64,000 nt of DNA from Monoplex corrugatus (lineage: Eukaryota > Mollusca > Gastropoda > Littorinimorpha > Ranellidae): NCBI GenBank assembly GCA_030674185.1, contig JAPXFY010000015.1:18591989-18655988 (forward strand), in the 5' to 3' direction. A program made the position numbers and the translations under genes. Below, piece by piece: positions 21,362 to 33,428 of this stretch (position 1 is its first letter; each line of letters starts with the position of its first letter). The notes beneath the pieces are model-generated. The model made no database searches. It had not been told where the DNA came from and saw only the letters and a program-made list of their open reading frames with translations.

Positions 21362-22252
21362 CATATGTCAGTGGAGTGGCAAAGGGGCTGACAAAGAGTT
21401 TTCAATGGAGCTTGAAGATAATGTAGTACAATAGGTTGATAGCTGTGCCATACATTGATTCAATGATTGTGATACAGAATACAGTAATACATGAAATATA
21501 GATTTACGGTGCTATGCAGTTGTACAAGTCTTGAGCCTTGTTTGTTGTAGGACAAGACTGTATTTATGTATGGCAAGCCTGGCCTGTGGGAAACAACACC
21601 TTGTTCACACACATGGGGAATTCTTTATGTGCACTAGTAGAGTTTGTGCATTATAGACAGTATTTTACTCTGGGAGAGGGAGGGAAGTGGGAAGGGAAAG
21701 TAAAAGGGTACGTTACTTCTGGAAATGCATTGTAGACAGGTTTGTTGTAGGTGGACTCCACTGAATGTTGCATCAGAAAGATACTATCGTGATACAAGCA
21801 CAAGGTTGATTTTCCCTGGTATCAGTGTGCCCACATACATTATGTTTTGTTAAGTTAGTCATAGTTAATTTATGATGCCATCACACATAGTTTTAGCTGT
21901 ACTGAAATGTATTGTTGTTTTTTGCAATTGTGTAGCCTGTGAATGATTCCAGAATGTGACCGTGTGTCTAGTTTTTGCTGTTGTCGTATATGTTGCAGTG
22001 GAAGACCTGATAAGTCAGAGTAAGTGCTGGTGATTGCAATTTTAATGAAATATTTACTTCACTTGAAATAAGTACTGGTATCCCCAGTGAATTCACTCAG
22101 ATGCTGCTTCTAGACCAGTAGAGATTGAGAAGTCAGATTGTGTTCAGTTGGACTGTGAATTACATAGAATGATGATTGTTTTTGGTGTTATAGGTCATTA
22201 GTGTGGCTTGATTTCTAATGTATGCTGCAACACTTGTTGGTTTGTTTCACAG

Positions 22253-22406
22253 GGGCAAGTGTCAGGTTGTACATTACCAGGACATTGGGTCAGCCAGAGC
22301 CTTCAAGCCCTCACCTGACGTGTTCTTTTATGTCCTTGGCTACAATCCTCAGACCAAAAGGCTGGCAACAACACAGGGAGAGATCCGGGTGGGCGCTAGC
22401 CACCAG
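22253..22406 (+). CDS. RERE: RERE/Atrophin homologue, exon encoding BAH C-terminus and start of ELM2
   Basis: The exon lies between TTTGTTTCACAG and CAG|GTGAGC. Its first base completes the Arg codon split with the previous exon. It then reads [34 protein letters not shown] and EIRVGASHQ. These match the RERE segments GKCNISHFSDI, FFYILGYNPETRRLNSTQG and EIRVGPSHQ almost position for position, with no indels. The FYVLGYNP segment is the end of the BAH domain, and EIRVG..HQ is the conserved start of ELM2, the module that contacts class I histone deacetylases. The exon ends in phase 0 after Gln. This is the strongest single piece of evidence for the gene identity. Confidence 0.95.
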
Positions 22407-23009
22407 GTGAGCAATCCACAGATCAGCCTGCAGACATTTCAGATGAAATTTGACAAATTGTAATGACTGTAGTGAAAAGTTTCTCCCAGTTAATTGGAGT
22501 AAAATGTTTCTGCCAGTGAATTATAATGATTATAGTAAAATGTTTCTGCCAGTACTACTTGTAACATGTGTCAGTATTAATGATTTGGTTAGGATAAGCT
22601 GTGTTATTGGCAAAATTTAAACAGTTGTTTTGGATCATTCTGCATCGTCGTTATATGGATACTGTCATGCAGATAACATTGGATTATTTTCAGTAATCAG
22701 TGTACCTGTTTTCTGTTCTCTTCATGCATATATTTCAGACCTCATGAAAAGTGTTTCACTTTGGAAGAATGCAAATTTTTTTTATTGTAAACATTTCATT
22801 TCTCATACTGTGCTTTGTCTCACAAGTCCTAGCCAGCATTACAAAAGCCAATTTTTGGATAATAACTTTTACACATTTGTATATTTATCACATCACACCC
22901 ACCTTCAGTCCCTCTGTGAACTCAAGTTTTCTATCACTTTTTGAGAACTACAAGAAGTCAGGATCTAGAGTGTATGAAATGATCTTGTATGCAAACTCTT
23001 GTTTTACAG
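22407..23009 (+). other. RERE: RERE intron, 0.6 kb
   Basis: GT-AG intron, phase 0. It starts with short degenerate direct repeats of AGTAAAATGTTTCTGCCAGT near 22475-22555. The rest is unremarkable AT-rich sequence. Confidence 0.8.
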
Positions 23010-23143
23010 GCTGCCCTTCCAGAATGCCGGCCGGATCTTTGCCCAAGTCAGATACAGGAAGAAAGCCGCGATTACGAAGAGATACGATGGCGCCCAAACC
23101 GCGTGCAAGACAACGACTTGTTCATGTACCTGCAGGCAGCCAG
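23010..23143 (+). CDS. RERE: RERE/Atrophin homologue, exon encoding central ELM2 domain
   Basis: The acceptor is TGTTTTACAG and the donor is CAG|GTCAGC. The exon opens in phase 0 and closes after two bases of an Arg codon. It reads AALPECRPDLCPSQIQEESR, then EEIRWRPNRVQDNDLFMYLQAAR. RERE has AKLPDLQP...[22 protein letters not shown] here. The W.P..V.D.DL.MYL.AAR signature is diagnostic of the ELM2 domain of the RERE/MTA class. The linker between the two conserved blocks is diverged, as expected for this part of ELM2. Confidence 0.95.
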
Positions 23144-23185
23144 GTCAGCTGATTATCTGTCTGTACCTGTCAGTTGGAGAGAACA

Positions 23186-23374
23186 TTAACCCATTGACTC
23201 TGCACCCTATCCACCAACTGAAAAAAATTGAACCTTTGATTCCCTCATCCTATCCACCGGCTTCCTGCTGAGGAAGCTGGTGGATAGGGTGAAACTGTCA
23301 AAGGGATAAGTTTTTGCTTTGCTGGCATGGTTGACAATGCAGGATGCTGGTGGACGGGGTGTGGGAGTCAAAAG
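23186..23374 (+). mobile_element. TTAA foldback element, copy 6
   Basis: The complete order of arms starts 43 bp after the ELM2 exon donor. The central palindrome is GGCTTCCTGCTGAGGAAGC. The right end has lost its terminal GGTTAA. Confidence 0.8.
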
Positions 23375-24179
23375 TACTTTATTAAGTAAATAAATGGGAA
23401 CAAATAGTGAGCAATCTTTAGTCTTTGAATACGTAACGAATGTTGCATTTTACTTCTGGAACTGTAAAGTGATTCATTTGTACCCTCATAAGTTATAAGT
23501 TTTACTGCTGGGTTAAAATTAAAGCAGACCTGTGAAATCCAATCACTTGTTGCACAAGGCAAACAAAAACCTTGTGGGGATAGTCAGATCGAAAATTATT
23601 CGTTCATTGGGCAAGTGACCATTCTGCCTCCTTCAGTTATAATTCATACGAAATTTTAAAACATTTTGATCTGTTAGGCAGTTTTGTCTCGTTCGATTGA
23701 ATCATCACCACCATAACTTTAGTCTGTAGAATGGGGAAAACTGAAGCTACATAGGGAAAGGAAACTTTAACTTTCTGTAAGTGTTTCAGTGAAGGGAGCT
23801 ACCCTGGATACATTCAGTTTACCGGTCACCAACCATTCACCTAATCTGAAATTTTTGTTTGAACACTTAAAAGCTTTTAATTGACAGCAGAAAGCAGAGA
23901 AAATAGTATAACAACTATTTCATTGAAATAAAGGATAGGAAGATGAGGGAGGGAACATGTATGCTTTTTGCAAGGAAAATGGAGACAGAACAAGAGTACA
24001 CTTGACAAATACTTGATATGATTATTGAAGAAACCACCTGACTGATATAAATGTGACATAACAGACAATTTCTCTAAAGTTGTTTTCGCTTGTCTCTCAG
24101 GACATAAATTTCAGTCAGAGTGGTATTAATATTTGTTTTCCGTCCACAGTGAATTTTTCAGATTAAAAAAAAAAAAACT

Positions 24180-24315
24180 ACACACGCGCACATGTGCACA
24201 CACACACACATAAGCACAAACACATGCACGCACGCACACACACACACACAAGCGCATGCGTGCACACACACGCGGGCACACACATGCACACACACACGCA
24301 CGCACACACACAGAC
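24180..24315. repeat. (CA)n-rich tract with GC interruptions
   Basis: Alternating purine-pyrimidine CA/CG repeats (CACGCGCACATG...), a Z-DNA-prone composition. Confidence 0.85.
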
Positions 24316-24321
24316 TTGCAA

Positions 24322-24440
24322 GGATAATGGTGAAATGGTTTTTGACTGTTGTCATTTTTTACGTAAACTTGGATGTTGCTTTTAATGTGGTGTTAGCCCT
24401 GATATGGCTCTAGTAGTCAGCTGATCTTTAAGCAATATGA
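24322..24440 (+). mobile_element. Short retroelement tail, family 2
   Basis: GGTTTTTGACTGTTGTC..., then GTGGTGTTAGCCCTGATATG, GCTCTAGTAGTCAGCTGATC and AACCTGAACTT, closely matches 44335-44458. The GCCCTGATATGGCTC core is shared with family 1, suggesting a common tail recognised by one LINE reverse transcriptase. Confidence 0.55.
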
Positions 24441-25095
24441 ACCTGAACTTAAACAGTAAACTGTAATACTGATTGTTGTATGTGGTGACTATGAAATGCT
24501 TTTGTATTTCATACAAGCTTTCATTTGCCAGTTCTGAGCAGAGAGAGCCGCTTTTCTCTCCCCTCTTTCATGTTGTTTTTGTTTTTGTCTTTTGTTTTGT
24601 TTGTTTGTTTTGAGGGGAGGGGGATTGGGGGAAAATGGAGGGTTTTAAGATGTTAGAAATGTGTCATAAAGAAAGGCTAAGAAAAGCTTGGAATTTTAGG
24701 CCGCACTTATGGAAACCTTCCAAGATGCAGCTTGAGCTTAGAGAACAATTATTGTCTATGGAAATGGTTTTCAGCCTGTGTTAAAGTGAACACTATGTTG
24801 CACATAACTGGCACCCTGAAAGGAGTTGGGTTGTCACTTATCTAGTTTTTCATGAAGCTTTTAACTTCAGAATTACTGAGTGACGTATTCATTTTTTAAA
24901 TAAACACAACTTGGAAATGATGGTATTTAAAGAATTCATTCATGAAAGAATATTTTTGAGATTTTATCATTTGTAAATTATTAACTTTTTCTTTTTTACA
25001 AGAATGTAACAGACCTTTTTTCCTATGAAGAATTGTTAATTATTTATTTATCATTTCAGCCACTTTAGAAGTAGTTTGCTGAAATTGATGAGAAT

Positions 25096-25187
25096 AGAAT
25101 GTATTTAATGATAAACTTTATGTGGTTCTGTATTTAATGATAAACTTTATGTGGTTCTGTATTTAATGATAAACTTTATGTGGTTCT
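25096..25187. repeat. 31-bp tandem triplicate
   Basis: TGTATTTAATGATAAACTTT+ATGTGGTTCTG occurs three times with almost no divergence, suggesting a recent duplication. Confidence 0.9.
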
Positions 25188-25309
25188 ATCAGTGTATAAA
25201 TTATAATACAAAAAACTTAGCATCAGATGTTATGTTGGTGTACATTAGAATTTTTTTTCTTTTGTACCATAGTTATCTTCCCACAACAGAATTGTTTTTT
25301 GTGTTTTTA

Positions 25310-25435
25310 CTTGTATGTGGGATGTTCATGAATACTTTTAGTTACTTGTATGTCAGATGGAAGAAATATTCATGAATACTTTTTGTTACTTGTATGTTGG
25401 ATGGAAGGAATATTCATGAATACTTTTAATTATGT
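25310..25435. repeat. About 48-bp tandem triplicate
   Basis: TTGTATGT..GATGGAAGAA...ATATTCATGAATACTTTT repeats three times. Confidence 0.85.
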
Positions 25436-25519
25436 GAATCACACATTATCTTTGTATTTGATTATAGAAAAAGCATGGCAAATGATATAGCCTATTAATT
25501 GTTTTTCTTCCATCTTCAG

Positions 25520-25610
25520 GAGCATCGCAGCATTTGCAGGAATGTGCGATGGAGCAGAGCCAGAACAAGCAGCATCAGCAGACGAAACAACAATCAATGC
25601 AATGGACACA
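25520..25610 (+). CDS. RERE: RERE/Atrophin homologue, exon encoding ELM2 C-terminal half
   Basis: The exon follows CCATCTTCAG and ends at ACA|GTAAGT, a consensus donor. Its first G completes the Arg codon from 23143. It then reads SIAAFAGMCDG and DETTINAMDT, matching RERE SMAAFAGMCDG and DDTTLNALNT. A short acidic, Ala-rich stretch (AEPEQAASA) replaces the variable loop of vertebrate RERE. The exon ends in phase 0. Confidence 0.95.
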
Positions 25611-26658
25611 GTAAGTAACTTTGTTCTGATTGATGAATGGTAGAGGCTTGCTCAGAATCTGTTCCAGTAGCTCCTAGTTAGCTTTCGACCCAGGAGGTTA
25701 AACAAGATTGTATCTAATATGGATTTAAATTGTATCAAGTTTTGAGCAAAGTTTGATATCATCATCTTGCGTCCAGCTGCATGGCGTTGGCTGTCATGGC
25801 CTTCAATAGGAATCTATCCCTTGTCGCTGCAAGTACATCTCCCACCCTCTCTGTTCTCAGCCACCCTGCAAAGTCCATCCGATATTTTCTCCCTGGGTCT
25901 ACCTGGTGTTCTCTTTTGATCCAAAAATGCATATAGTTAACAGGGATATGAAAATCAGATTTAGCACATTAATGGTATTTTTGGATTATAGTGTACTACT
26001 GGTAACACAAAGCATACCTCTTCCCCAAACCCAAATTTGTTAATTTTTTTTTTTTAAAGATTTGAGTTTATCCATGCACCCATTGGAAATCAGATACGAA
26101 GGAAGATCAGCCATAGACAACACACATGGCTTAGTAACGGTGACACTGAGTGTAAATAAATATTGTGAGGTACAAGGTAGATGCATATGACATGTACATA
26201 ACTTGTTGTATTGAACAAATTTTATGCTAGTTCTGTTTTCTTAGCCTTTGTGTTTTACCATAACAATTTAATATTAAAACTGATGGTCTGCTACTGCGTT
26301 CTAGTGAAAAGTAATAATCCTGCTCACTATGTCTATCTCCTTCATCCAGTGTATGTGTGTCTACTCCCCCCACCCCATCAAAGTTGTGTATTACAAAATG
26401 CATTTTAGCCAACTGATTTTGTGAAATTGAAATAGTTGTTTCTTTAATTTGGTACAAGTTGGAAATGAAAAACAAGGTTCAAAACAAGCACACAAAAAAG
26501 AAAGGAAGAAAAAAGAAAAAGAACTTTAGCTTGTGAAAGGATTTTTTATAAGAACTGCAGAAGAGAGTGTCACATAGGGAGGCATGTATATGATTTTGAG
26601 TGTACTTGAGTTTTGACTTTGGGACCAAATGATTTTTATGTTTGTTTGTTTGTTTCAG
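25611..26658 (+). other. RERE: RERE intron, 1.0 kb
   Basis: GT-AG intron, phase 0. Apart from a LINE relic on the minus strand (25758-25925) it is single-copy AT-rich sequence. Confidence 0.8.
25758..25925 (-). pseudogene. LINE ORF2 C-terminal relic
   Basis: On the minus strand one frame reads KRTPGRPREKISDGL. After a frameshift another reads DVLAATRDRFLLKAMTANAM. A GRPR...W-like motif followed by an A.DR...M segment is typical of the C-terminus of LINE ORF2 proteins. It is short, frameshifted and non-functional. Confidence 0.4.
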
Positions 26659-26757
26659 TTACACAAATTCAATTACGACATCCCAAAGGCACTGCAAGCT
26701 CTTGTCAAATGTCCTGCCATGAAACCCATCGATAAGAAGTTGGGGGAAGAAGATTCA
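26659..26757 (+). CDS. RERE: RERE/Atrophin homologue, exon joining ELM2 end to SANT start
   Basis: The exon is 33 complete codons in phase 0 between TTTGTTTCAG and TCA|GTAAGT. It reads LHKFNYDIPKALQALVKCP, then MKPIDKKLGEEDS. RERE has LHESGYDAGKALQRLVKKP and PKLIEKCWTEDEV. The YD..KALQ.LV helix closes ELM2 and the last residues begin SANT helix 1. The residue aligned with the first conserved SANT tryptophan is Leu (codon TTG at about 26737). The intron that follows is about 18.8 kb, far longer than the preceding ones. Confidence 0.93.
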
Positions 26758-27486
26758 GTAAGTACCATTAGTAGAATGAGTAGTATTGTTTATAGAGAGA
26801 GGGGCTCATTTTTCATGCAGAAAATATTCCATTGTGATCACAAAAAAGCTACAGCGAAATAAAAACCAATCCAATCCAATCCAGCTGTAGTTGTTAAAGG
26901 ACAAGTTTGCTGATTGTCACCATAATGTCAGTGTTGACAATCCAAACATAATCAGCAAATTCTCAGTGTTATCAGTCCAAACAAGATCAGCAGAAGAAGA
27001 CGGCAATGAGAATTTTAGTTTGCAATTGTGTCGTTGCAAAACAATGAGCCATAGCTTTCAGCAGCATTCCGTTTGTTGTTTCATGCCATTGTATTGCAGT
27101 GAATTGTATTGTCTTGTTCCACGCCGTTCCGTAGTTTGCTTCAAACCAATGCTTTGAATGTCTGACAACATTGTGTGCTGACACTGGTTTAAAAAGAAAA
27201 AGGGGAGAAAAAGTGGTGATGAAGCATCAAAATGGAAATGGACATGGCATTATCATTGGCAGTGTTATGGACATTCACGGCGCATCTGAATCGCCGGTTT
27301 GCCACAAAGCTTCGCAGTGTCATCTTGTGTCCTGTGCTTTGCACTGACGCCATTGACCGGATATGATGTCATATCATGCGTTGGTCTTTGACACTCAGAA
27401 TGAGAAGGCTTTACCACTGCGAAATGAGTGCAGTGTCGAAGCGTCCATGGTTTCTGTTTCATTCAGAAAATATTTAGGTGGTAGTT

Positions 27487-27603
27487 GTGTTTCTTAAAGT
27501 GCTGAAAAAAATTATTAGTTCTTGCTTTTATCCCGGCCAGTAAAAAATCTTCTGAAAAAAATTATTAGTTCTTGCTTTTATCCCAACCAGTAAAAAATCT
27601 TCA
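27487..27603. repeat. 52-bp tandem duplicate
   Basis: CTGAAAAAAATTATTAGTTC...TTGCTTTTATCCC..CCAGTAAAAAATCTTC appears twice, nearly identical. Confidence 0.9.
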
Positions 27604-27754
27604 AGTCATTAGTTTGAATATTATTTTATTTGCACGCATTCAGAGTACTTCAAGTCTTTTGTTGTTTTGTTTGTTTGTTGTTTTGTTTTGTTTTTTGACT
27701 AAAGGGTTGCCAGCTGTTGTACTTCCATTATAGTGACAAGCTTGCTAATGGAAC

Positions 27755-28035
27755 ATGAGTGTCTGATTTGACATGAAACTAATTATTGGTGTGATATGGA
27801 ACACAGAATGGGTCTGACATAACCACAGTGGCGGTTTGACACAGAACACCATGTTAGTTTGACTTAGAAGACAGGGTTGGTTTGACACAGAACACCATGT
27901 CAGTTTGACTGAAAACACAGTGTCGGTTTGACATAGAACACAGTGTTGGTTCAACATGGAACACAGTGCTGGTTAAAAGTAGAACATAGTCTGACTTGAA
28001 CACAGTACTGATTTGACGTGGAACAAATGGTGGGT
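27755..28035. repeat. Degenerate 27-28-bp minisatellite
   Basis: About ten diverged units of the form GGTTTGACATAGAACACAGTG. Confidence 0.75.
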
Positions 28036-31000
28036 TAACAAGAGGTTACAGAAAGCCACATTTGTGTGATTTTATATTGCATACACATGCACACATATTC
28101 ACTAACACCACAGGTTCATGTACACACACATACACGTACACACACACATTTACATATTTGAATTGTTAATTTGGTTATTTCAGTATACTGTAAAACAGTC
28201 TCTTTTGGGATGAATTGTTTCCTAGATCATCAATGTTAGAGCCACTGCAGGGTCGTCTGATACAGCTGTGACTTATTTGGAGAGAACTCTTCTGAATGGA
28301 GAATAAATTTTATCAGATTTTAATTCAGAACTTCCAGAACAGGATAGGAATACAGTACAGAGTGGGCAGATCACAGAGTAATGGCAGACCAAAGAAATTT
28401 GAAAATTATGATGTGTCCTTTATGTAATTGTGATTTTAATTGTGATTTCACATAGAAGCCTTTTTAGCTTCGAGTTTTAAGTTTTGTTTGAAATATGGTT
28501 TGAGATACCAATACAGTAATTGCAGGTAATTTTGTTCTGCATGTCAGTGCAATGGTGAAATGTGCTATGTTGTTTTTGTTTGTTTTTTGGGGTTTTGTTC
28601 GCAAATTCTACTTTGAACGTTGAAGAAGTATTATAGTAATTTGAAATGCAGTGCTTAAAAATGTCAGCATATGCTGATGCAGGAAATGATTCAAAACTTT
28701 CTAAAAATGTAGTTTGCTGACGTGACTTTTTTTTTTTTTTAGTTTGAACACAATGGTCTTGTTTTTTTCTTTGAGTAAAATGTTTAAATTTGAAGTTAAC
28801 ATAATTCAAGGATGTATATGCAGATGTGCAGTTCATTGTTATTCACATGTTCGTTTATGGCTTAAAAATTGGAGTGATATTTTGTGGGTTTTGTGTGCGT
28901 TTTCACTGCATTTACCACTTAACTTCTCTACCAGAAAATTTCTAGACCTGAAAATTTTGAATTCTGCGTCACTTTGTGTATTCCTTAAACCCAAGCCAAA
29001 ACTTTTGTTCCATTATCTGTCACAAATGGTTGGTTGGCTGTTTGTCAGATGTCTTCAGATGTTACATGACTTCGAACGCCTCTTGTATCATGAGCAAACT
29101 TCACCGGTCTGTCAACTCCAAATTTCTCAAATAGAACAAAAATCTTTTTCTTTTTTAAATCATGACTTTAATGACAGCAATATTTGCGTTGCTGATTTTT
29201 CTGCTGTGTAAGGACAGTGTTTGCATCTGTCATTATCTCCATGTATATTAACCTTATTTATTTGTATGTTTGTTTGTTTAGTTATGTTTATCTGTTTATT
29301 CGTTTATGTAATACTAATAGTATATTTCAGTTTGTTTATGCATTTATTCATTCAGTTATGTATCCATTTGTTTATTTATTTTATTTTGTTATTTATCGGT
29401 TTATTCATTCAATAAAACTTCTGTATTTAGGTTAGTTTGTTGATATATTGTTACTGTATTTAAGTTTATATATGTATTTATTCATTCACTTATTTATCCA
29501 TTTGTTCATGCTGTGTTTTACAAGGGCTTTTCCTTATGAACTCTTATTTACCTTAACTGACGTGGTGCTTTCCATGATAAGTTAGTTTTGTGGCACTTTA
29601 ATGCTAATGTCAGTGTCAGTTGTCTTAAAATGATACCTTTCAGCTTTTAACTTAAAATTTAAGGACTCGCATGCGCTGACTTGTGCGTGCCATACAACGG
29701 AAGAGGATTCAGACTAATTATGGCTATGCCATAAGCCTGGGGTACAAGCCTTTAGCACTAATAAGGTCTTCAGATTCTTACGTATCAGTTTGACACGCTA
29801 TTTTCTCTGTCCTCTCCTGTCTGTTGTTGAAATGGAATTTATATTGTAGTGAATTTCCTCTTCATCAGTTATATCCATTCAGGCCCTGAAAAAATCGCTG
29901 TGATAATTTAAAAATGTTAAAGTGACGTATCACATACTCAAAATATTAAACCGAAAATTCTGTGGAAATCCTCTGGCCCAAATGAAACATTAAAATAAAA
30001 ACAAACAGTAATGTGCGCTATGTTAATAGCAGTTGACATGGCTGAACAGAAATTGCTATTCAAATAAACAAAACTCTCCATGATAATTTAGAAGGTGTGC
30101 CTAGAATATTTTTGTGAATCTTTCTGTGTCAAAGTGACATTGTTACCAGTCCAAATTATGAAACTGGAATTTCTATGGAAACCCTCTGCGCTGAATGAAA
30201 CATTGAAAACGATCATGTGCAGTATGCAAATAGCAGTTGTCACAGCTGCACCTACTCAGATTACTGCATTAGTGTCAGGTGATCTAAATTCTGGAGAGTA
30301 CTTGGCCATGTGAAATTCAAACATGAAAGGGTTCATCTGTTGTTTTGACATTCACTCCCCAAGTGTTCTGTTGATCTTGCATGCTTAATGAGCCAGTAGT
30401 TTATCTCTTGAATAGCCTGCTCTCATGTTTTCCTGCGTGAATATAGGCTAGATGTGTGTTGTGGGTGGGGGGTGGGGAGGTTGGTTGTTTTGTGGAGTGA
30501 ATGTGTTAGTTTTGTGACTAAGTCTTGTAATTTTTTTTTTAGTAATGATGATATTTTGTTACTTGAAAAATGTACAATGTCAAACATGTAAAATGGCAAA
30601 CATGATCATAACTGTCTTCTATTTGTAATAATCTTGTGTTGTTTCTCATTCAGTGCCCTATAAAACTGCATGATACGGATATACTTTTTCTTTATTCAGA
30701 ATGTCCAGTCGTATAATTTGTGTTTTTTTTCAGTGGAAATGGTTTTGATATTCAAGGATCTTGTTGACCTCCATTGGGAACTGTAGAAATTATTTTTTAA
30801 ATGTTTTTTTTTTCCTCTCCGCTTTGGTCATCTTTTGGCAGAATTCTGTTTACCACTGTTCAGTGCCTGCCTATTTCAGGTTCCGCATTTTTCATATCAG
30901 TAGTATGTTTTGTAATGGATTTTGGATTTCAGAAACCTCGGGCTACCGATGTAATTGTGTATGTGTTACGTAAGAGTTGATAAAAAAAAAAATCATTGGA

Positions 31001-31569
31001 ATTTCTGTAGGCCTATACTTTTTGTGCTCAGTAAAGACAGTATTGTAATTTGTGTCCAGTTTGTTATTAAGAGCTTTGTATTCATTTCTTGTCTAGTTCG
31101 TTGTTTAGGTGTTGTATTTTGTTTTCTGCTTATTTCGGGATTGTGTGTGCGTGCGTGGGTGCATGTTTGTATGCACACGGGCATGCTTTTGTGTGTGTGT
31201 GTGTGTGCACGTGCACTTTTGGTGACGGCTTCATGTTCAGTATGACTATCAAGAGTAGTGGTTTCACTTAATGAAGCGTGCAAACAAATTGCCTTGTTAT
31301 GAGTAGACAGTTTTTACGAGGGCATAACAAATGGCCGTTTCATGCAAATACAGTGGCACTGGCACACACAATTCATCAACCTAAAGAGCTTGGTGGAAGA
31401 AGAAACCGTGAGATCAGGTTTGTGTGTAAATAATCCTGAAAGCTTTTGAAGAACACCAGAAGGGTATACATCTGTTAAAATCAGAAGAGAGGGGGGAAAT
31501 TGAAGCCCCCATAGTGCCTGCAACCTCTGTGTTCGAGAAGTTTCTCTCAGCCCCCGAAAATAAGCATTA

Positions 31570-31800
31570 AGACCAGGTGGAAAGAAGAAGCGCTTGCTGT
31601 ATTTTCCCGTCTGCCTTTGTGCAGCGCTTTGCCTCCCCTGGCAGGGCTGTTTTGTGGAGGGAGGAAAGATTAGCCCTGCGGAGCAGACGACAAAAGCAGA
31701 GCAATGAAAAGATTGAAGGCTGCGGTCATGACACCCCTGAGAGAGGCGGGCTTTGGTCGGGAGCTGAGGGAAGGGAGATTAACTCCCTTCTTTGTGGGAT
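31570..31800. other. GC-richer single-copy stretch in the long intron
   Basis: This stretch is rich in CG and purine blocks (GCGGAGCAGACGACAAAAGC...GAGAGGCGGGC) compared with its AT-rich surroundings. The 78-codon frame lacks convincing splice sites or homology. It could be a regulatory element. Confidence 0.3.
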
Positions 31801-31814
31801 GTTGTCAACTTAAC

Positions 31815-32600
31815 TTACACATTAGATGGAAGGAGGGTCAGGGGGAGTGAAGCGAATACATTAAGAGAGGGAGTAGGGTATAGACATCGGATGGAAGGAG
31901 AGGAAATGAGGAGTGGAGTTTTCAACATTGGATGGAGTGAAGGAATGGGGGTGTTACATTGGATAGAGTTGGATGGAAAAGACAAGGGGTCGGGGTGGGA
32001 GCTCCTACATGGGAGGAGAAAAGAGTGGGGAGTGTATTCTTCCACATTAGATGGATAATTGGGACCGGAGCTTCCACATTTGATCAGGAGAGTGGAGCTT
32101 ACACATTGGATCAGGAGACTCAGAGTGGTGGAGCTTACACTGTTACAGTTAACACATTAGATGGACAAGGAAGTAGAGCTGTGTACATTCATTAGTTGGA
32201 TTAAGACAGTGGAAGTTACACATTTAATTGGGAGTAGGGGGAGTTGGAGCTTATACATAAGATCAGGTGGAGTAGGGCTTACACATTGGATCAGGGGAGT
32301 GGAGGTTACACATTGGATCAGGGGGAATGGAGCTTACACATTTGATAGAGAGGGGAGTGGAGTGTACATATTGAGTGGAGTGGGAAGTGAAGCAATCACA
32401 TTGGATACAAGGGAGTGGTATATAGGCATTGAGTGTAGTAGGGAACAGAACTTAAAACATCGAGTGTTGCAGGGAATGGGGCTTCAAAGATGGAATGGAG
32501 TATAGAGGGGAGCTTGTATACCTTGGATCAGGTGAAGTGGAGCTGACTTGAATGAAATGGGGATTGGAACATACTGAATGGAGTACAGAGTGTTTCGTGG
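31815..32600. repeat. Degenerate minisatellite, about 28-40 bp period
   Basis: Repeated GCTTACACATTGGATCAGGG...AGTGGAG units, best preserved at 32210-32420. Confidence 0.75.
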
Positions 32601-33337
32601 GGGATTTATTTCTTTTTCTATTACATTTGCTTCATATTGAGATCTTTTATGTGTGTCATTTATGGCATCATGGAGAGCATCATGCAAGTTATCAGCTGCA
32701 GCAGGTTGGAACAGGAGTTCCCCAGAAAACCTCTAATGATTAGGATCAGATGTATTTGCAAGTGGCATAGCTGTAGTGTGTTCATTCTTTTGGGTTACCA
32801 GTCCTTTTTCTATCTACAATCTGCTGTTGAGTGGAGTGAGGATTATATCCCAGCATTTCAGTCTGCAGTTTATTTTCTGTTTAGAACTTTGTCTGATATA
32901 ATGATGTATTGATGCAAGGATTAAAAGACAGTTGCTCTATACCCTGCCTGTTTATTTTTTGTACTTGTGCTCCTCCCCTTCCCTTCTCCGTGCCCCCCCC
33001 CCCCCCCCCCCCCCAGATTATGTTTCATTCTTTGGAGTAAAATGTGTATTTGTTTTCGTCTGCTGAATGACATTGTACCCTGCAAAGAAAAATGAGAAGT
33101 CGGAGAAGGGAAAAACATTTGATGGCATGTGTACTGTAGTGGTGTTCTTTTCATAATGGGGGTGGGAGTACTTACCTAAAAATGATAGCTGTTTTACAGG
33201 CTTGCAAAATACAAGATTATCGTTTGAAATTAGCACAAAGCCAAAACGAACCAACGGACAACAACAACAAAAGACGGGAAGAAAGGAGAGAAAAAAAAAT
33301 AAAAGAAAGAAGACGTGTTAATATGCATGGGGTCAGA

Positions 33338-33340
<3 letters not shown>

Positions 33341-33426
<86 letters not shown>
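33341..33426. repeat. (CT)n microsatellite
   Basis: A pure (CT)n run of about 85 bp on the + strand. A further polypyrimidine patch with (CCCT)n and (CT)n is at 34196-34315. Confidence 0.95.

Positions 33427-33428
<2 letters not shown>

Larger units (their letters stand above)
23144..25519 (+). other. RERE: RERE intron, 2.4 kb
   Basis: GT-AG intron, phase 2. It contains a foldback element, a (CA)n-rich tract, a short retroelement tail and two small tandem repeats, listed separately. Unique AT-rich sequence fills 23380-24175 and 24440-25080, with nothing recognised there. Confidence 0.8.

Noticed and set aside
28744..29211. 155-codon + strand frame
   Set aside because: AT-rich composition, no domain or splice context, and it lies mid-intron; consistent with a chance ORF.
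31577..31813. 78-codon frame in the GC-richer block
   Set aside because: No homology recognised and no flanking splice signals; listed only as a possible regulatory stretch.
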